A stretch of DNA of 64,000 nt from Vandiemenella viatica (taxonomy: Eukaryota > Arthropoda > Insecta > Orthoptera > Morabidae), in contig CM061919.1 in assembly GCA_031002005.1 (NCBI GenBank), forward strand, positions 177,799,121-177,863,120. Direction: 5' to 3'. Positions 1-10,127 of this stretch are shown here, piece after piece. Position 1 is the first letter of the stretch. Each line of letters begins with the position of its first letter. Under the pieces are notes generated by a model. It was not told where the DNA came from. It did not search any database and saw only the letters and a program-made list of their open reading frames with translations. The position numbers and the translations under genes were made by a program.

Positions 1-377
1 CAGGCTCGATGGACACTATTTATGGCCTGCCTGGTGCATGTGAAGCAACAAACATCCTGCATCCATCTTAGGCCGGCCGTTGCTGCCTGTGTCTTTTACC
101 GCAAAAACGGAGCATGTTTTTTACTGAGAGCAATATATACGACAAAACTAGCTCACAATATTAATGCAGTAAAGGAAATGTTGTTCCGAGCAGGTATACA
201 GTACCGTTATTAACTCCCGCAAAGGAGACCTCACAAGCACGTGTTAACGCATCCCTATTCTGAAGCTTCGAAGAATTTATTAACGGAGTTGCATCAAATA
301 TGGCAGGACACAATGAGTATTATAATGTCTGTGCGAAGTAGAAACGAATAAAACTCTCTGACTCCATCATTTAACGT
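1..377. other. No recognisable gene
   Basis: A short open frame at 22-213 has no family signature. I see no repeat signal until the reverse transcriptase fragment that follows. Confidence 0.4.
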
Positions 378-567
378 ACTATTATGCTGTTTGGATCCAT
401 ATCACAAAGGACTTATTGAGAAAGAGAGGATCCGCTCATTTTGTGAACGCCTGCCATAGCCGTTACGAAATCTTCACAGACTTGATACTTAGATTGGCCT
501 GGGATTGTTTGGCAGACAGACGACGTAGTTTCCGTTTGAATTTACCTGCAAACATGCGAACATATTT
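378..567 (+). pseudogene. CR1/jockey-type reverse transcriptase, C-terminal fragment
   Basis: The translation matches, in order, the region after the RT palm domain seen in the better copies at 29191-29628 and 55574-56344. It shows a YCC..WDPYHKGLIE-like stretch, a frame disturbance, then an FVNACHSRYE stretch and LAWDCLADRRRSFRLNL. These elements are non-LTR retrotransposons that reverse-transcribe their own RNA onto nicked DNA. The fragment has lost the endonuclease, the catalytic RT core and the 3' tail. It runs directly into a SINE at 567, so the SINE probably inserted into it. It is non-functional. Family assignment rests on similarity to the two other copies in this window; the exact clade is inferred. 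Confidence 0.75.
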
Positions 568-727
568 CTGGCCTAGCTTTCGAGGTGACGTGAGTTCGAG
601 TCTCGGAATGCCGGAATGGCTTCTTCAAAACGCCATGGCCGAATTCCACTCCGTTCTTTTCCACCTGTTCTTTCTCGCCTCTAATTACCTCTAAGTGTAA
701 AGCCAGAAGCAAAAAAAAAAAAAAAAA
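567..727 (+). mobile_element. tRNA-derived SINE, main family, internally deleted copy
   Basis: It has the family's head (TCTGGCC...GTTCGAGTC B-box), the late body block CCATGGCCGAATTCC, the TCTAATTACCTC tail block and a 17-nt A tail. About 55 bp of the middle body is missing between the B-box and the GAATGCCGG block. It is directly abutted to an RT fragment on its left. Confidence 0.8.
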
Positions 728-730
728 GTC

Positions 731-1654
731 TTAATAACGTGAAAGATAAAGTGAGACATTGCTATTAAAATTTGTCTTCCCTCGTGCCATTTGAGGTTGG
801 AGTGCACAAAGATTAATTTTGATGAAAAACTCCTTCTGCTAACCTTAATTTTGTGAATTGTGGCTTATATATGTAGACTTCCTAATTACTATTGTTTCAC
901 AGAAGCAGTGGTAGCAAAAAAAATGTTATCTAAACCAAAGTAATAGCAAGAAGACCAATGATTACACAGTTAGAAAATTATGACGACAATAATCCGTGAT
1001 GTATAGAAAAGAGAAAAAGTTCGTGTGCAATTATTTTCCGGTAAAGAAGCATCGTTGCAGTAAAAGCGTACTTGATTTTAACAACGCATAGCGTGACTCA
1101 GATGAAGATTAGGATAAATGCCTGCAGTGATTACTCGTCGTACCATGTTTCGAAGATATAAAACAGATGTTCTAATTACTGCGTACTAGATCGCTGAGGA
1201 ATAATAATATATCAGTCTCAATGCTAAAATAAAGCCACTCTCACATTTTTTGGAAACTGCCTGAAATATATAGTTATTCTCAGTACTTTTGTTGAAACAC
1301 TAATTGCATCAATGTTTTAAACGTTATTTGTTTGCGCAACACGAAGATGATATGAGACAACTATATCTAAGTACGACAGTGGTGGCTACAAAATTAAAGA
1401 ATGTGAGGTACACGAATATTTTTATCATATCGGCTATAGATATAGACTTTGTCTGCGCCAGAGGCCGGTCACAGTAAACAGTTGTTGAAGTCAGAGGTGG
1501 CTTCCATTGTTAATCCGGAAGTCACATGTTGTAAAACGGTTTGTAGTCGTCGTGCGGACATAGATGAGTGCAGTTTTGTTACTAACAGTGAGAAAGCAAG
1601 CAGAAAGATCTTTAATATATGATGTATGCTGTAGTAGAAACAATGTGAGATACG
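731..1654. other. AT-rich, nothing recognised
   Basis: No open frame of note and no similarity to the repeat families found elsewhere in the window. Confidence 0.4.
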
Positions 1655-2143
1655 ATATTTATCAATTTTATGAATAATTTTAACGCCAATGCAATTGAAA
1701 TTGTTGTTTTATTTTCCGAACGCGTTTCGCTTCATTTGCGAATAATCTTCAGCGGTTTTTTTCGGTGGGTATTTATACATATATTTACATTTGTTCTATT
1801 TTACAATTTAAACATGAAAATTGTGGGTTACAGATTTTTTTTAAAAAAGTAAGTAAGCTTAAATCTGTAACTCACAATTTTCATCTTTAAATTGTAAAAT
1901 AGAACAAATGTAATTATGAAAATTGTGAGATACAGATTTAAGCTTACTTACTTTTTTAAAAAAAATCTGTAACCCACAATTTTTATGTTTAAATTGTAAA
2001 ATAGAACAAATGTAAATATATGTATATATAACCACAGACAGATCCGCTGAAGATGCTTCACAAATGAAGCGAAACGCGTTCGGAAAATAAAACAACAATT
2101 TCAATTGCATTGGCATTACAATTATTCATAAAATTGATCCTAT
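1655..2143. repeat. Nested long palindrome (foldback-like)
   Basis: Outer arms of about 190 bp (1661-1850 and 1948-2137) are near-perfect inverted copies. Both carry the GCGAAACGCGTTCGGAAAA block and the ATTTACATTTGTTCTATTTT block in opposite orientation. Between them lies a second inverted pair of about 42 bp (1843-1884 and 1916-1957) centred on AAGTAAGTAAGCTTAAATCT. A roughly 55-bp unit therefore occurs four times in alternating orientation. The two ORFs that could be called here are only the arms read on opposite strands. The right arm contains CTGAAGAT, a GCTTCA/TGAAGC stem and GAAACGCG, reminiscent of a hammerhead core. It could be a foldback transposon or a Penelope-like terminal structure. 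Confidence 0.8.
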
Positions 2144-2738
2144 CGCAATTGAGGAAATGACCCACAATATCCAGACGATATTTATCCTTTCTGCGTCAAA
2201 TGTCCTCCATTGACTTACTTGGAGTGGTATTGAAAGAGATGATTTAGTACTTGGCAGATGAGGAACAAATTCTCAGTTGGATAGAAACGGTACAGTGTTG
2301 TTTGCCAGACAAAGTGATATGTTATTCGAACTATACCTTTATAAGCATAGACAATACTAGTGGCTTAGGTTTCCTGAATTCAGAATAAAGGGTAATTAAT
2401 TCCATTATCGCCTTTAGTGGAACCCGTGTCGCAACGAAGTACCGGGCCGGAATGAAGTTCGACGCTTTTCGGTGGAAAGCAGGCATTGCCAGCGAGCGGA
2501 AATAAGTAAAACTATATCAACCTACTGTTTCCCAAAGGTGGCAACCATGTTGATGTAGTTTTCTCGAGCGATAGTGTTTTTCTTCTCCTGTATAGTAGCA
2601 TCTGATGTTTTTGTAACCAAGGTAAACTATACATGCTTGTATAAATTACAAATATAGTTAGTACATGCTTCAACTACGTTTAATTGTCTTTATATTCGTG
2701 TTGTCAAATATTTGTTTACGTATCTTTCTCGGATGACC
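2144..2738. other. No recognisable gene
   Basis: Mixed composition. A slightly GC-richer patch at about 2420-2510 has no family signature. Confidence 0.35.
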
Positions 2739-2778
2739 TTAGCTCCCCAAGTTAAATCGTGTCCCTGGGGCGGAACAG

Positions 2779-3159
2779 ATGTGGCGAAATGGGAAAGTAC
2801 TCCAGTCTGTGTCGCTTTTGAGATGGTCTTGGATGACTGCTGACAACAGTTATGTTTCACCTGAAATTCTAATGCCTATTCGAAATGTTAAAGAAAGCAT
2901 GAAAAGGATGAATCGGAAGATGGAGAAAATCGAAGATAATTGGAAAAAGAAGGAAAGTGAAGAGTACAAAGATAATGAAAGCGATTCTGAGGATAGTTCT
3001 GAATGGGAATGTTTATATTGCGACAAATTTTACTCAAGAACAGTTGAAGGTTTGGTAGCCTTTTCTATGTGCAAAAAATTTGCATACCATTCTTGTGGGG
3101 CAATAGATAGCGAAGATGATGATGCAATCCTTGTGTGCAAAAAATTACAAACTACATAA
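2779..3159 (+). pseudogene. pogo/Tigger-like transposase C-terminal remnant with PHD-like finger
   Basis: The 126-residue open frame begins inside a degraded region (YVSPEILMPI), passes through a charged linker (roughly residues 37-72, rich in K, E, D and S) and ends with a cysteine-rich module: ECLYCDKFY, then CKKFAYHSCGAIDSEDDDAI and LVCKK. This ending is typical of arthropod pogo/Tigger-type (DDE) transposases, where a zinc-binding C4HC3-like finger follows the DDE domain. Here some ligand positions look lost: one expected Cys is Phe (FSMC) and the last is Leu. The DDE catalytic domain and the DNA-binding head are absent. Weakly matching inverted sequences near 2765-2790 and 3308-3332 (both containing a CAGATGT core) may be old terminal repeats of an internally deleted element. 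A host PHD-finger exon is the alternative but is less likely. Confidence 0.6.
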
Positions 3160-3649
3160 TTTTCTGTTTTTGAAAAAGTTTTTTTTTTTCGTTTTCTTAC
3201 AGTATTATAGTACTTTTGTGAATATTACTTTATAATTAATTCATAGAAAAAAATTCAGCTTGCTTAATTAACCCTTTTTTTATTTTTAAAACACTTTTTG
3301 AACTTTGTACTCCGTTCTACATCTGGTTCCCCTACTCAAAGAAACCTAAAGTCACAAATAATTGTACGACGCAACCATCCTATATATTAAAGCTTCTTGT
3401 TACTAAATTTCTCTCGCAGCTGAGTTGTGGCCAATAAGTATATGTAATTATATGATAGCTCATTTTATTTCTGTCAGTTGATATTACATTTGTCTAAAAT
3501 TTACGAGTGGCAGAATTGGTGGGAGAACCTACGAATACATAAATTTTAAATCAGATGTGACGTAGGGAATTAGCTGTTTGTTACATACCGCTTATTTCAA
3601 TATTATACGTGTCGGTAGTTGTGAATATTTAAATCATTTAAACTGGGCC
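3160..3649. other. AT-rich, nothing recognised
   Basis: Only homopolymer-rich sequence, apart from the possible right terminal repeat near 3308-3332. Confidence 0.35.
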
Positions 3650-3996
3650 GCTGAGTCTTCATTCCATCAAAAGGAAATTGTAGAGAGGTGATAATAATAA
3701 TAATCCTGAGTGCAAAAGCAACTACTACACGAAAAATGATTGAAAATTAAGTAAAAACTATTGCAGTGGATGATAAAGTGATTTGCTGGGTAAAAGAACT
3801 CTTAAAAGAAAGAAAGCAAAGAGTTACATTAGGAAATGCAATATCAAAAGAAGTGGAAATAAAGATAGTAATGTCACAGGATAGCGCATTGGGTCTATTG
3901 CTATTCATTATTCTAATTAATGATTGTGTTAATGGTTTACTATCAGAAGCTAGGTTCTGTGATGTTATGGATCATTGGTTTAAAATAAAAATATGA
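3650..3996 (+). pseudogene. Non-LTR reverse transcriptase fragment (palm region before the ADD motif)
   Basis: The frame opening at 3766 reads DKVI.WVKELLKERKQRVTLG, then a degraded SQDSALGLLLFIILIND. It parallels the W...FL..R.QRV and GVPQGSVLGPLLF..YINDL blocks of LINE reverse transcriptases. The following YADD catalytic motif is missing and the frame soon ends. A GATAATAATAATAAT run at about 3690 precedes it. It is strongly decayed and cannot be placed in a clade; it is not obviously the same family as the copies at 29 kb and 55 kb. Confidence 0.6.
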
Positions 3997-4690
3997 TGAA
4001 AATTATGCATGTCATAATTTTTAATGAAACGTGTGATTTATTCTAAGACTTGTCAAACCCGAAGTAGGGGCGAAGAAAATCTTGGCTTTCATGTATATGT
4101 AAGATCAATAGCCACTTGTTATACTTTAATAGGTTCATTTCATCAAATTAATAGTATATTTTCTGTGAAGAGCCTCCAACATGAAGTTGGGTTCCTTTAA
4201 CTGTTTTTTCTTTTGTCTCTCTTTGTAAGCTTGAGTGTAGTTTTATGTTGAGATATTATTTTCATCCGGAGTCGTGTTGCCCCCCAAATGACATGGGAAG
4301 TTGACGCATCTACATAATTTTTAACAGATAATTAGGTCCAGAAAGAAATCTATCATAATTTATAATATATTTTTTTAAGGCTGAGAAATTCAGTATTTTT
4401 TTATTTTTAACATATGATTTAATTTTGAAAAATACTTTCCATGATTATCACACAAATAGCATAAGATTTTTCAAATTCTTCGCGTATGCTGTTGGTAATT
4501 GATTGTCACATCCGGCGAATGTTACACTTCTCTTTGACGGCGTTTTTTTATGCTGAGGCAACTATATAATAAATAATCAAAACATAATTATTAATAATAA
4601 TAGTGGTACTGAACGATTAAGACGGTCTTTTGGCTCTGTATTGTTATGTATTCTTGAAGGATTGGTCTCGTTCAATTGATTTCGGTTAAA
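3997..4690. other. AT-rich, nothing recognised
   Basis: No frame or repeat similarity found. Confidence 0.4.
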
Positions 4691-4691
4691 G

Positions 4692-4712
4692 ATTATTATT
4701 ATTATTATTATT
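4692..4712. repeat. (ATT)n microsatellite
   Basis: Seven ATT units immediately before the 3' end of a minus-strand SINE, so it probably derives from that SINE's tail. Confidence 0.85.
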
Positions 4713-4930
4713 TTGACATCACGCCTTCTCAATGTCATTAGAGGCGGAGAAGATCTGGGGGCAAGGAAGGGAAAGAAATTCAACCATGGCCTTTTGACGG
4801 AACCATTCGCCTGGAGTGTTTTCAGGAAACCATGGAAAACCGAAATCTGTATGGCAGGATGGAGATTAGAACACTGCGTCCTCCCTAATGCGAGGCCAGA
4901 GCATTACCACTCAGCCACGACGCGGGATGT
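4713..4930 (-). mobile_element. tRNA-derived SINE, main family
   Basis: On the plus strand it reads ACGCCTTCTCAATGTCATTAGAGG, the CAACCATGGCCTTTTGA block, the GGAAACCATGGAAAACC block, then the reverse complement of the tRNA-like head (CCTAATGCGAGGCCAGAGC). Full length but diverged. Confidence 0.85.
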
Positions 4931-5149
4931 AATAAATTCAGTCTGGGAGTATATATAATCCATGCTGGAAAGAACTGCACATTGAAGGCAGTAAAAGCTA
5001 AATTTGCTGATCCTCGATCCCAAAATATCAAAGTTCGATCATGTTAAAGAGCGAATATTCCGGGATAATACGGGTAAAATTACAAACTCCCGACCGTCCC
5101 TAATTACTTCGACCTTTTCATTAACTCCATCAGTCCCTCCGTTTTGCGG

Positions 5150-5345
5150 ATGGTGGAATTTTAGCAATCAAGCCAGTCGGGAAAGTCACAAAGAGGAGTT
5201 CTTGCGCCCGGGCTGCGCGCTGGCTCTTCAAGACACTCACCCAACCCTCCGTCGCATCCAGGAGGCGCCTTGCAATCTGCAGAGCTGTGGGCATCGGCTG
5301 GAGGGATGCTATTTAAATAGCGCCCCCCGCTAATGAGTTTCTTGG
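5150..5345. other. GC-rich island, no coding signal
   Basis: CpG- and GC-richer than the flanks. Open frames exist on both strands (5004-5333 plus, 5161-5493 minus) but neither shows a domain, and GC-rich DNA makes such frames by chance. The island is free of the window's repeat families. Confidence 0.3.
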
Positions 5346-6317
5346 ACTCTGCGGCGGCCACAGCGGCCGCGTGAAGGCAGATCTGCCGGGTGTTATCCTC
5401 TCTCTCTGCAAGACTAGTGGACTCCTTCCAGCTAGCGTGAGCGGAGGAAACTTCGTGCCACAACCTGATTATCCTCCCCAAATAAAAGCGCACGCATTTT
5501 TAACGTCATGAATATTGAGAATGATCTGACGGAATCCTACCTCTCTTCTTCTGCTTGAGATTCTCCCTAAAGTTCTTTCTCCGCCCATAATTTCCGAAAA
5601 ATGCTGTAATAGGACAGTTCTAGACAAGTGGAATAATTACCAACTTTCGAAAATTCGGAAAAAGACTCCTGTTTTCAGAGGAGAGCAGCAAGTGTTGTAA
5701 CAAAGAAATGTTGCTACTGCGTCGTAATACATCACTTGATGACTTACTACACTTGATAGTAAGCTACAGCACTAAAACGGATTATTGCCTTCAACAATCT
5801 ATAAATTAGATCTTTCATCGTAGGAGTTAACTGGGGTTGTACTGGATTGTAAGATTAACGAAATTATTTGTCGGTTTAAATGTTCTTCAATTACACGGCC
5901 ACCATCCCGTATTTCGGGAAAGAACCAAAGTTCCACTCAAGATACATGGCTATAAGTAGGAATTGTTACTTGATAATTGAATATAAAGAATGCACAAGCT
6001 TATTTATTTTTATTAGTGTCTTTGGTACGGTACCAACCGCATACATTTCCTTTTACAACATATCATACTCAGAAACTGGACAGGTTAAAACTCGAAACTG
6101 GACACCAGCAATTCATTCACTCACCTATCACTCATAAATCTTGTCTAATTGATTCGCAACGAATTCTTGCCAATCCTTAGTTCATCCCCGTCTTATGTAC
6201 AGTACATTCTCACCACGTCAAATAGTTGCATGGTTCTTATCTGGCCGCTAATACATTGCCCAAAATACTTCTTAACTAACTGACATCTTAAGTTATACTT
6301 GCTGTCAAGACGACATC
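5346..6317. other. No recognisable gene
   Basis: No frame with family resemblance. The short frames at 5880-6137 and 5977-6180 overlap in different frames and look random. Confidence 0.35.
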
Positions 6318-6563
6318 TTAAGCAAAACTGAGCTTGCCAACATGGCTGCCACCTTCTCTCATCCACTCCAGCCAATCATAAACGCTCCTTTCGTCGCATG
6401 GTCTCTCTAACCATGTTCGAACTTTCTGTCTGTACCTTGCATGCAAAGATTCGCTCCTTATCGAACTTTCTGAGATGTATCGATCTATACTTCTCTTATC
6501 CTCTGCCTTTTGGTTCGGTAACTTCTTAGCTTGACCGCCACGTCGACCAAACCAATCCGTCAT
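6318..6563 (-). CDS. Hypothetical 81-residue ORF
   Basis: ATG at 6563, stop at 6318. The product is charged and coding-like in composition (MTDWFGRRGGQAKK at the start, SIDRYISESSIRSES in the middle, SVYDWLEWMREGG near the end), with no signal peptide or membrane segment. I recognise no domain. Just after the stop, the segment AACTTAAGATGTC recurs with GCTTAAGATGTC in tandem. It could be a chance frame, a single exon, or an unrecognised repeat's ORF. Confidence 0.2.
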   Translation of the reverse strand: MTDWFGRRGGQAKKLPNQKAEDKRSIDRYISESSIRSESLHARYRQKVRTWLERPCDERSVYDWLEWMREGGSHVGKLSFA

Positions 6564-6862
6564 TTAGGGTTTATTTAGTTGGAGTTACTGCGTTACAGTG
6601 TCCAGACACTCGGAGTGAGTAGGATCGGGGTACAATTTCAAGTCACTCGACTGGGAGGTTATACCTGAATGGTGTGGATAAAACATTTATTACACTTGCT
6701 TTCTCTTCAAATACCTTCCGTAGAAAGTTGATAGCAGTTAAAGTGTGTGAATGGATACAAAACTGCTGCCACCGGTCATAACATTAAAACATTACAATCT
6801 GTAAACATTTCTTCAATATACAATAAACTGAGGTTTTTTCAGTTTTATTATAAAAACTATCT
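6564..6862. other. No recognisable gene
   Basis: Nothing seen. Confidence 0.35.
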
Positions 6863-7052
6863 ACCAAGCGATGTGGGTGATCGGTAACGCTCTGGCCTAG
6901 CATTCGGGAGGATCTGGTTCGAATCCTCGTTCGGCAATATAGATCTCGCTTTTCCATGGTTTCTCGAAATCACTCCAAGCGAATGCCATGATGGTTCTTT
7001 CAAAAATCATGTCAGAATTCCTTCCAGTTCCTTGTCCCAGTCATTTCCCGCC
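6863..7052 (+). mobile_element. tRNA-derived SINE, main family, 5' portion (split by a hAT insertion)
   Basis: Starts CCAAGCGATGTGGGTGATCGG, with A-box and B-box (GGTTCGAATCCTC), then TTTTCCATGGTTTC and CAGAATTCCTTCCAG. It stops at TTCCCGCC and resumes at 8137 with the same eight bases, so this is one SINE interrupted by another element. Confidence 0.9.
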
Positions 7053-8136
7053 TAGTGTTGTAAAAAATAGTTTTTTTTTCTGACGTAAAAAAACATGAAT
7101 AAAAACTGTGAAAAAAAAATGTTTTTTTTCTGGGACATGTTTTTTTTCATAACTACTAAATTTCAGATTTTTAAGGCATTTATCGTTAAATATGACTGTT
7201 TTAGGGTTTATACTAAGTACTTATCTTACTTTTAAATCTACTATATTTTTCTGGTTCAGTAGAAAAAAAAATTACAAAAATATTGGTAACATTGACTGAA
7301 GTTTTCTTTTACGAATGGGGACTTCCCGAAAAGGCTAGGTTGCGTGAGAAGGAATCCCCGTTCCCCATTGTTTGGATTGATACTCGCTATTTGAACTAGT
7401 GCTGTAGAACTGTAGACGAATCTTTTCAAAAAATTAGGAAATTTAACTACGGTTTTTTGCCTCTTTTTATTACTTGTTGTACTTTCCTTATATTCGTATA
7501 CTTGTTAAACTCGCAGCGTATAGTAATACTGAGTCATTGTCAGTAATTATGAATAATTTCCTTGCAACCGTTGGCGTAAACCAACGATTGAAAACAAATA
7601 AAGCTCCTATTTTGTATGATAATAGATTTAAATTCAAACTTAAAAGACTGTAATACAGAACTATCGGCGCAGTCTTCACTCACAGTGTGTACTTTGCTCA
7701 CAATTTAAAATTGCAATCTCAAAAGCTTTTGCATGCAATACAACCAGTAAAAGAAAATGTAACTATTTCTGAAGTTATGGATCTAGAGGGGACAGAAGAA
7801 GAAACAGAAAATTCCGACTCCGACCGAACTAGTGTTGGTAGTACTGATACTAGTGAATGTGATACCGACATAGAGGATGAATAAAAAATTATGTTACCTA
7901 TATAGATACATTTATCAATAATTATGTAAGATATTATATGATTTAGTAAGGTTTAAAACACACATGTAAAATGTAAGTTCCATAAATAAAACTATAATTT
8001 ATCAAATATATTGTTTTCTGAAAAAAAAACAAATTTAGAAAAAAAAACAAGAGTGCTAAGGGTTTTTTTCATGTTTTTTTCCACAAATCTGAATTTTTTT
8101 TTTTTTTTTTTTTTTTTTTTTCAGTTTGCAACAGTA
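7053..8136 (+). mobile_element. hAT-superfamily element, 1084 bp, non-autonomous remnant
   Basis: It lies inside a SINE and is flanked by perfect 8-bp target duplications TTCCCGCC (7045-7052 and 8137-8144). It starts TAGTGTTGTAAAAAAT, and the reverse complement of its end reads TACTGTTGCAAACT, an imperfect terminal inverted repeat. An 8-bp duplication with a YAGTGTTG-type end is diagnostic of hAT cut-and-paste transposons. Subterminal regions on both sides are runs of T and A with ATGTTTTTTT blocks. It keeps only the end of a transposase frame, so it needs a helper. Confidence 0.8.
7654..7884 (+). pseudogene. hAT transposase C-terminal remnant
   Basis: Open from just after a TAA at 7651 to TAA at 7882. 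It reads VYFAHNLKLQSQKLL followed by an acidic tail ending SECDTDIEDE. The FAHNLKL stretch resembles the end of the hAT dimerisation domain (KLVYI.HNLKLL in many animal copies). A different frame just upstream (about 7500-7653) reads NNFLATVGVNQRLKTNKAP without stops, suggesting a frameshifted continuation. No catalytic residues remain. It sits in the right half of the hAT element and is followed by AATAAA near 7985. Assignment is from context plus a short motif, so it is moderate. Confidence 0.5.
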
Positions 8137-8197
8137 TTCCCGCCTCTAATGACCTCGACTTCGAAGAGGCGTGAAGCCACAAGCAGAAAAAAGAATA
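8137..8197 (+). mobile_element. tRNA-derived SINE, 3' portion of the split copy
   Basis: TTCCCGCCTCTAATGACCTC, then TTCGAAGAGGCGTGAAGCC and an A-rich tail. It is the missing 3' end of the SINE that begins at 6863. Confidence 0.9.
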
Positions 8198-8200
8198 ATT

Positions 8201-8868
8201 TTATCCGATGAATAGAAGTCCATATACAGATTTTCAAAAGCGGAAATATATTTTATGGGGAACAGGATATTGTGCAAATAAAAACTAAATGTTATGACAT
8301 AAAAATGTATGCATTTCTAGTAATCCAAAACAAATGAATCGGCATTCGACCTTCAGAAATCAAATTATCAAATAAATGTGAAAATGTGTCTATCTTTAGT
8401 ATGTTTTTTACACTTTTTCCTTTATACCATCGGATACGGTAGAAAAGGTACCACTGAAATAAAATGGATTAAAACGCTACTTTCTCAGCATTACATGAGC
8501 TTAATTTTTAAACCATTTAACTTAATTATGGTTGCGATGGATGCAGTATGACGAGCAATTATTGAGTAATGTATGTTTGTTTTGAGCTTTAGTGATGTTA
8601 CCAATCAGAGAGCGTAGCTACTGTTACTTAGTAACTTGTTTGGACCAATTAGGTGACTGAAAATTCGTAGATACTCAAAGTAAACCTAAAATTATCTAAC
8701 ATTCTGACATTTACTTGAAGTTGTCTTTCATGGAAAAATTAAGAAATTACTCAAATTCAGAGAGTTAAGTAAGTAAGTATTTCGTTAAGCAAGTAAGTAT
8801 ATACAACAGTTTAATCATTAGGAGTTTTCATAAAAATTTAAACGTTTATATTCGGTTTCTACTAGTCC
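8201..8868. other. AT-rich, nothing recognised
   Basis: Short GTAAGTAAGTA-type repeats at about 8766-8805 only. Confidence 0.35.
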
Positions 8869-9120
8869 TCACGAAGAAGGCTTATAACAGTCGTAATGAA
8901 AATCGTCCCTTATTACATCCAAACAAATAGCGAGATACTTCAGTATGTCGCACAGTTGCTGTATTCTATTATGTTCACGCAATAAATGACTTAAGATCGA
9001 AAAGTAATTAATATTTAAGATTAAGTGTTCAACTTCATATTGTATAGAAGAGTTTAAGATGAATGTAGCGATTGCTGTGAAGTTCATAGAAGAGAGAGGT
9101 GAATTCTCGTGAGGCTCCAT
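8869..9120 (-). CDS. Hypothetical 83-residue ORF
   Basis: ATG at 9120. The product begins MEPHENSPLSSMNFTAIA and is rich in Leu and Ile, without a recognisable domain, signal peptide or clear membrane helix. The sequence upstream (9121-9260) has an amplified-repeat look but matches no other copy here. Probably a chance frame. Confidence 0.15.
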   Translation of the reverse strand: MEPHENSPLSSMNFTAIATFILNSSIQYEVEHLILNINYFSILSHLLREHNRIQQLCDILKYLAICLDVIRDDFHYDCYKPSS

Positions 9121-9689
9121 TCGCGTCTACTCTTTAGTAGGACGTCACGAAGGCAGCCAGTTTAACATCCCTGTCCAACGAATCGCAGCCAGTACCTCAT
9201 ACGCACTGCGGAGAGGTTTAAAGATTTAGCACAAGTCTTTGATACACAACCTAGTGACTATTAATCGTGGACTACTACTGCTACTGCCCTGTTCAAAGTT
9301 CCTTACTCTCATTAATCAGTATCTATCAACACATTGTCTAGCAATGTAGCCACATTTTCTCTGCTTCTAATATTTTTTTGCTAGAATGTACAGAAAAAGT
9401 TACCATTCACCGATTGACACACAGGCTTTATAGAAATAGTAGCCAAAATAGCTTCAGAGGACTCCGAAATAACTACTTTTCAAATTTAACAATCAATGTT
9501 TTGCAGGATTCCTACAACTGTTCAACAGTGTATTGCAAATTCTGGAGAAAGGAATAAAATTTCGCCAATTTTAAATAAAAAAATCTGTATTATGTATTCC
9601 TACACTCAACTTCATTTCCTTTACTGAAAGATACAGTCAGAATAAAACGAAGGGGAAAAAATCCCCCGAAATCCTGACGACATGCGACA
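9121..9689. other. No recognisable gene
   Basis: Nothing beyond AT-rich unique-looking sequence. Confidence 0.35.
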
Positions 9690-10127
9690 AACACATTTCG
9701 CGATTTCCTTTCGCGCTATGCGTAAAATCTCCGGCGTCACCGGGCCTGCATTCCGCCTTGTATCTGTTTTCCGGAGGAAGCCGCAGCCTCGCCCGTTCTC
9801 CTTATCTACAAATTTGCTTCGCCAAACACTTGAGGCGAAAGCGGCAAACAACAAGCAACTTGGTTATCTCCGGGCGAATAGCGCCCCAGAGCGCAGAAAT
9901 TCCCGTCGCCGCGCGGGTCCCGAGAAGAAATCAGCATTCCAGATATATATCTCCGGGCGTACGGAATGTGGCGCCACTTCAAGAATCCGATATCCGAACG
10001 CGTTCCAGAAACTTGATTTTGAAATGTTGGGAACAGTTGGGCAGAAGGGATTTGACGTGACCGGCCGTGATTCCGGGAAACAGGCGTTGACGTTGTTTCC
10101 GTTGTTGAGGAAATATTGGTTATTGTA
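9690..10127. other. GC/CpG-rich island flanking a mariner
   Basis: Compositionally distinct from its surroundings, with many CpG and open frames on both strands (9682-10194, 9758-10060, 9806-10135). All lack domains, and the longest runs across the mariner end, so it cannot be a conserved gene as drawn. It could be host regulatory DNA or an exon of unknown type. Confidence 0.3.

Noticed and set aside
1670..2116. Two short protein genes on opposite strands
   Set aside because: They are the same sequence read from the two arms of a palindrome.
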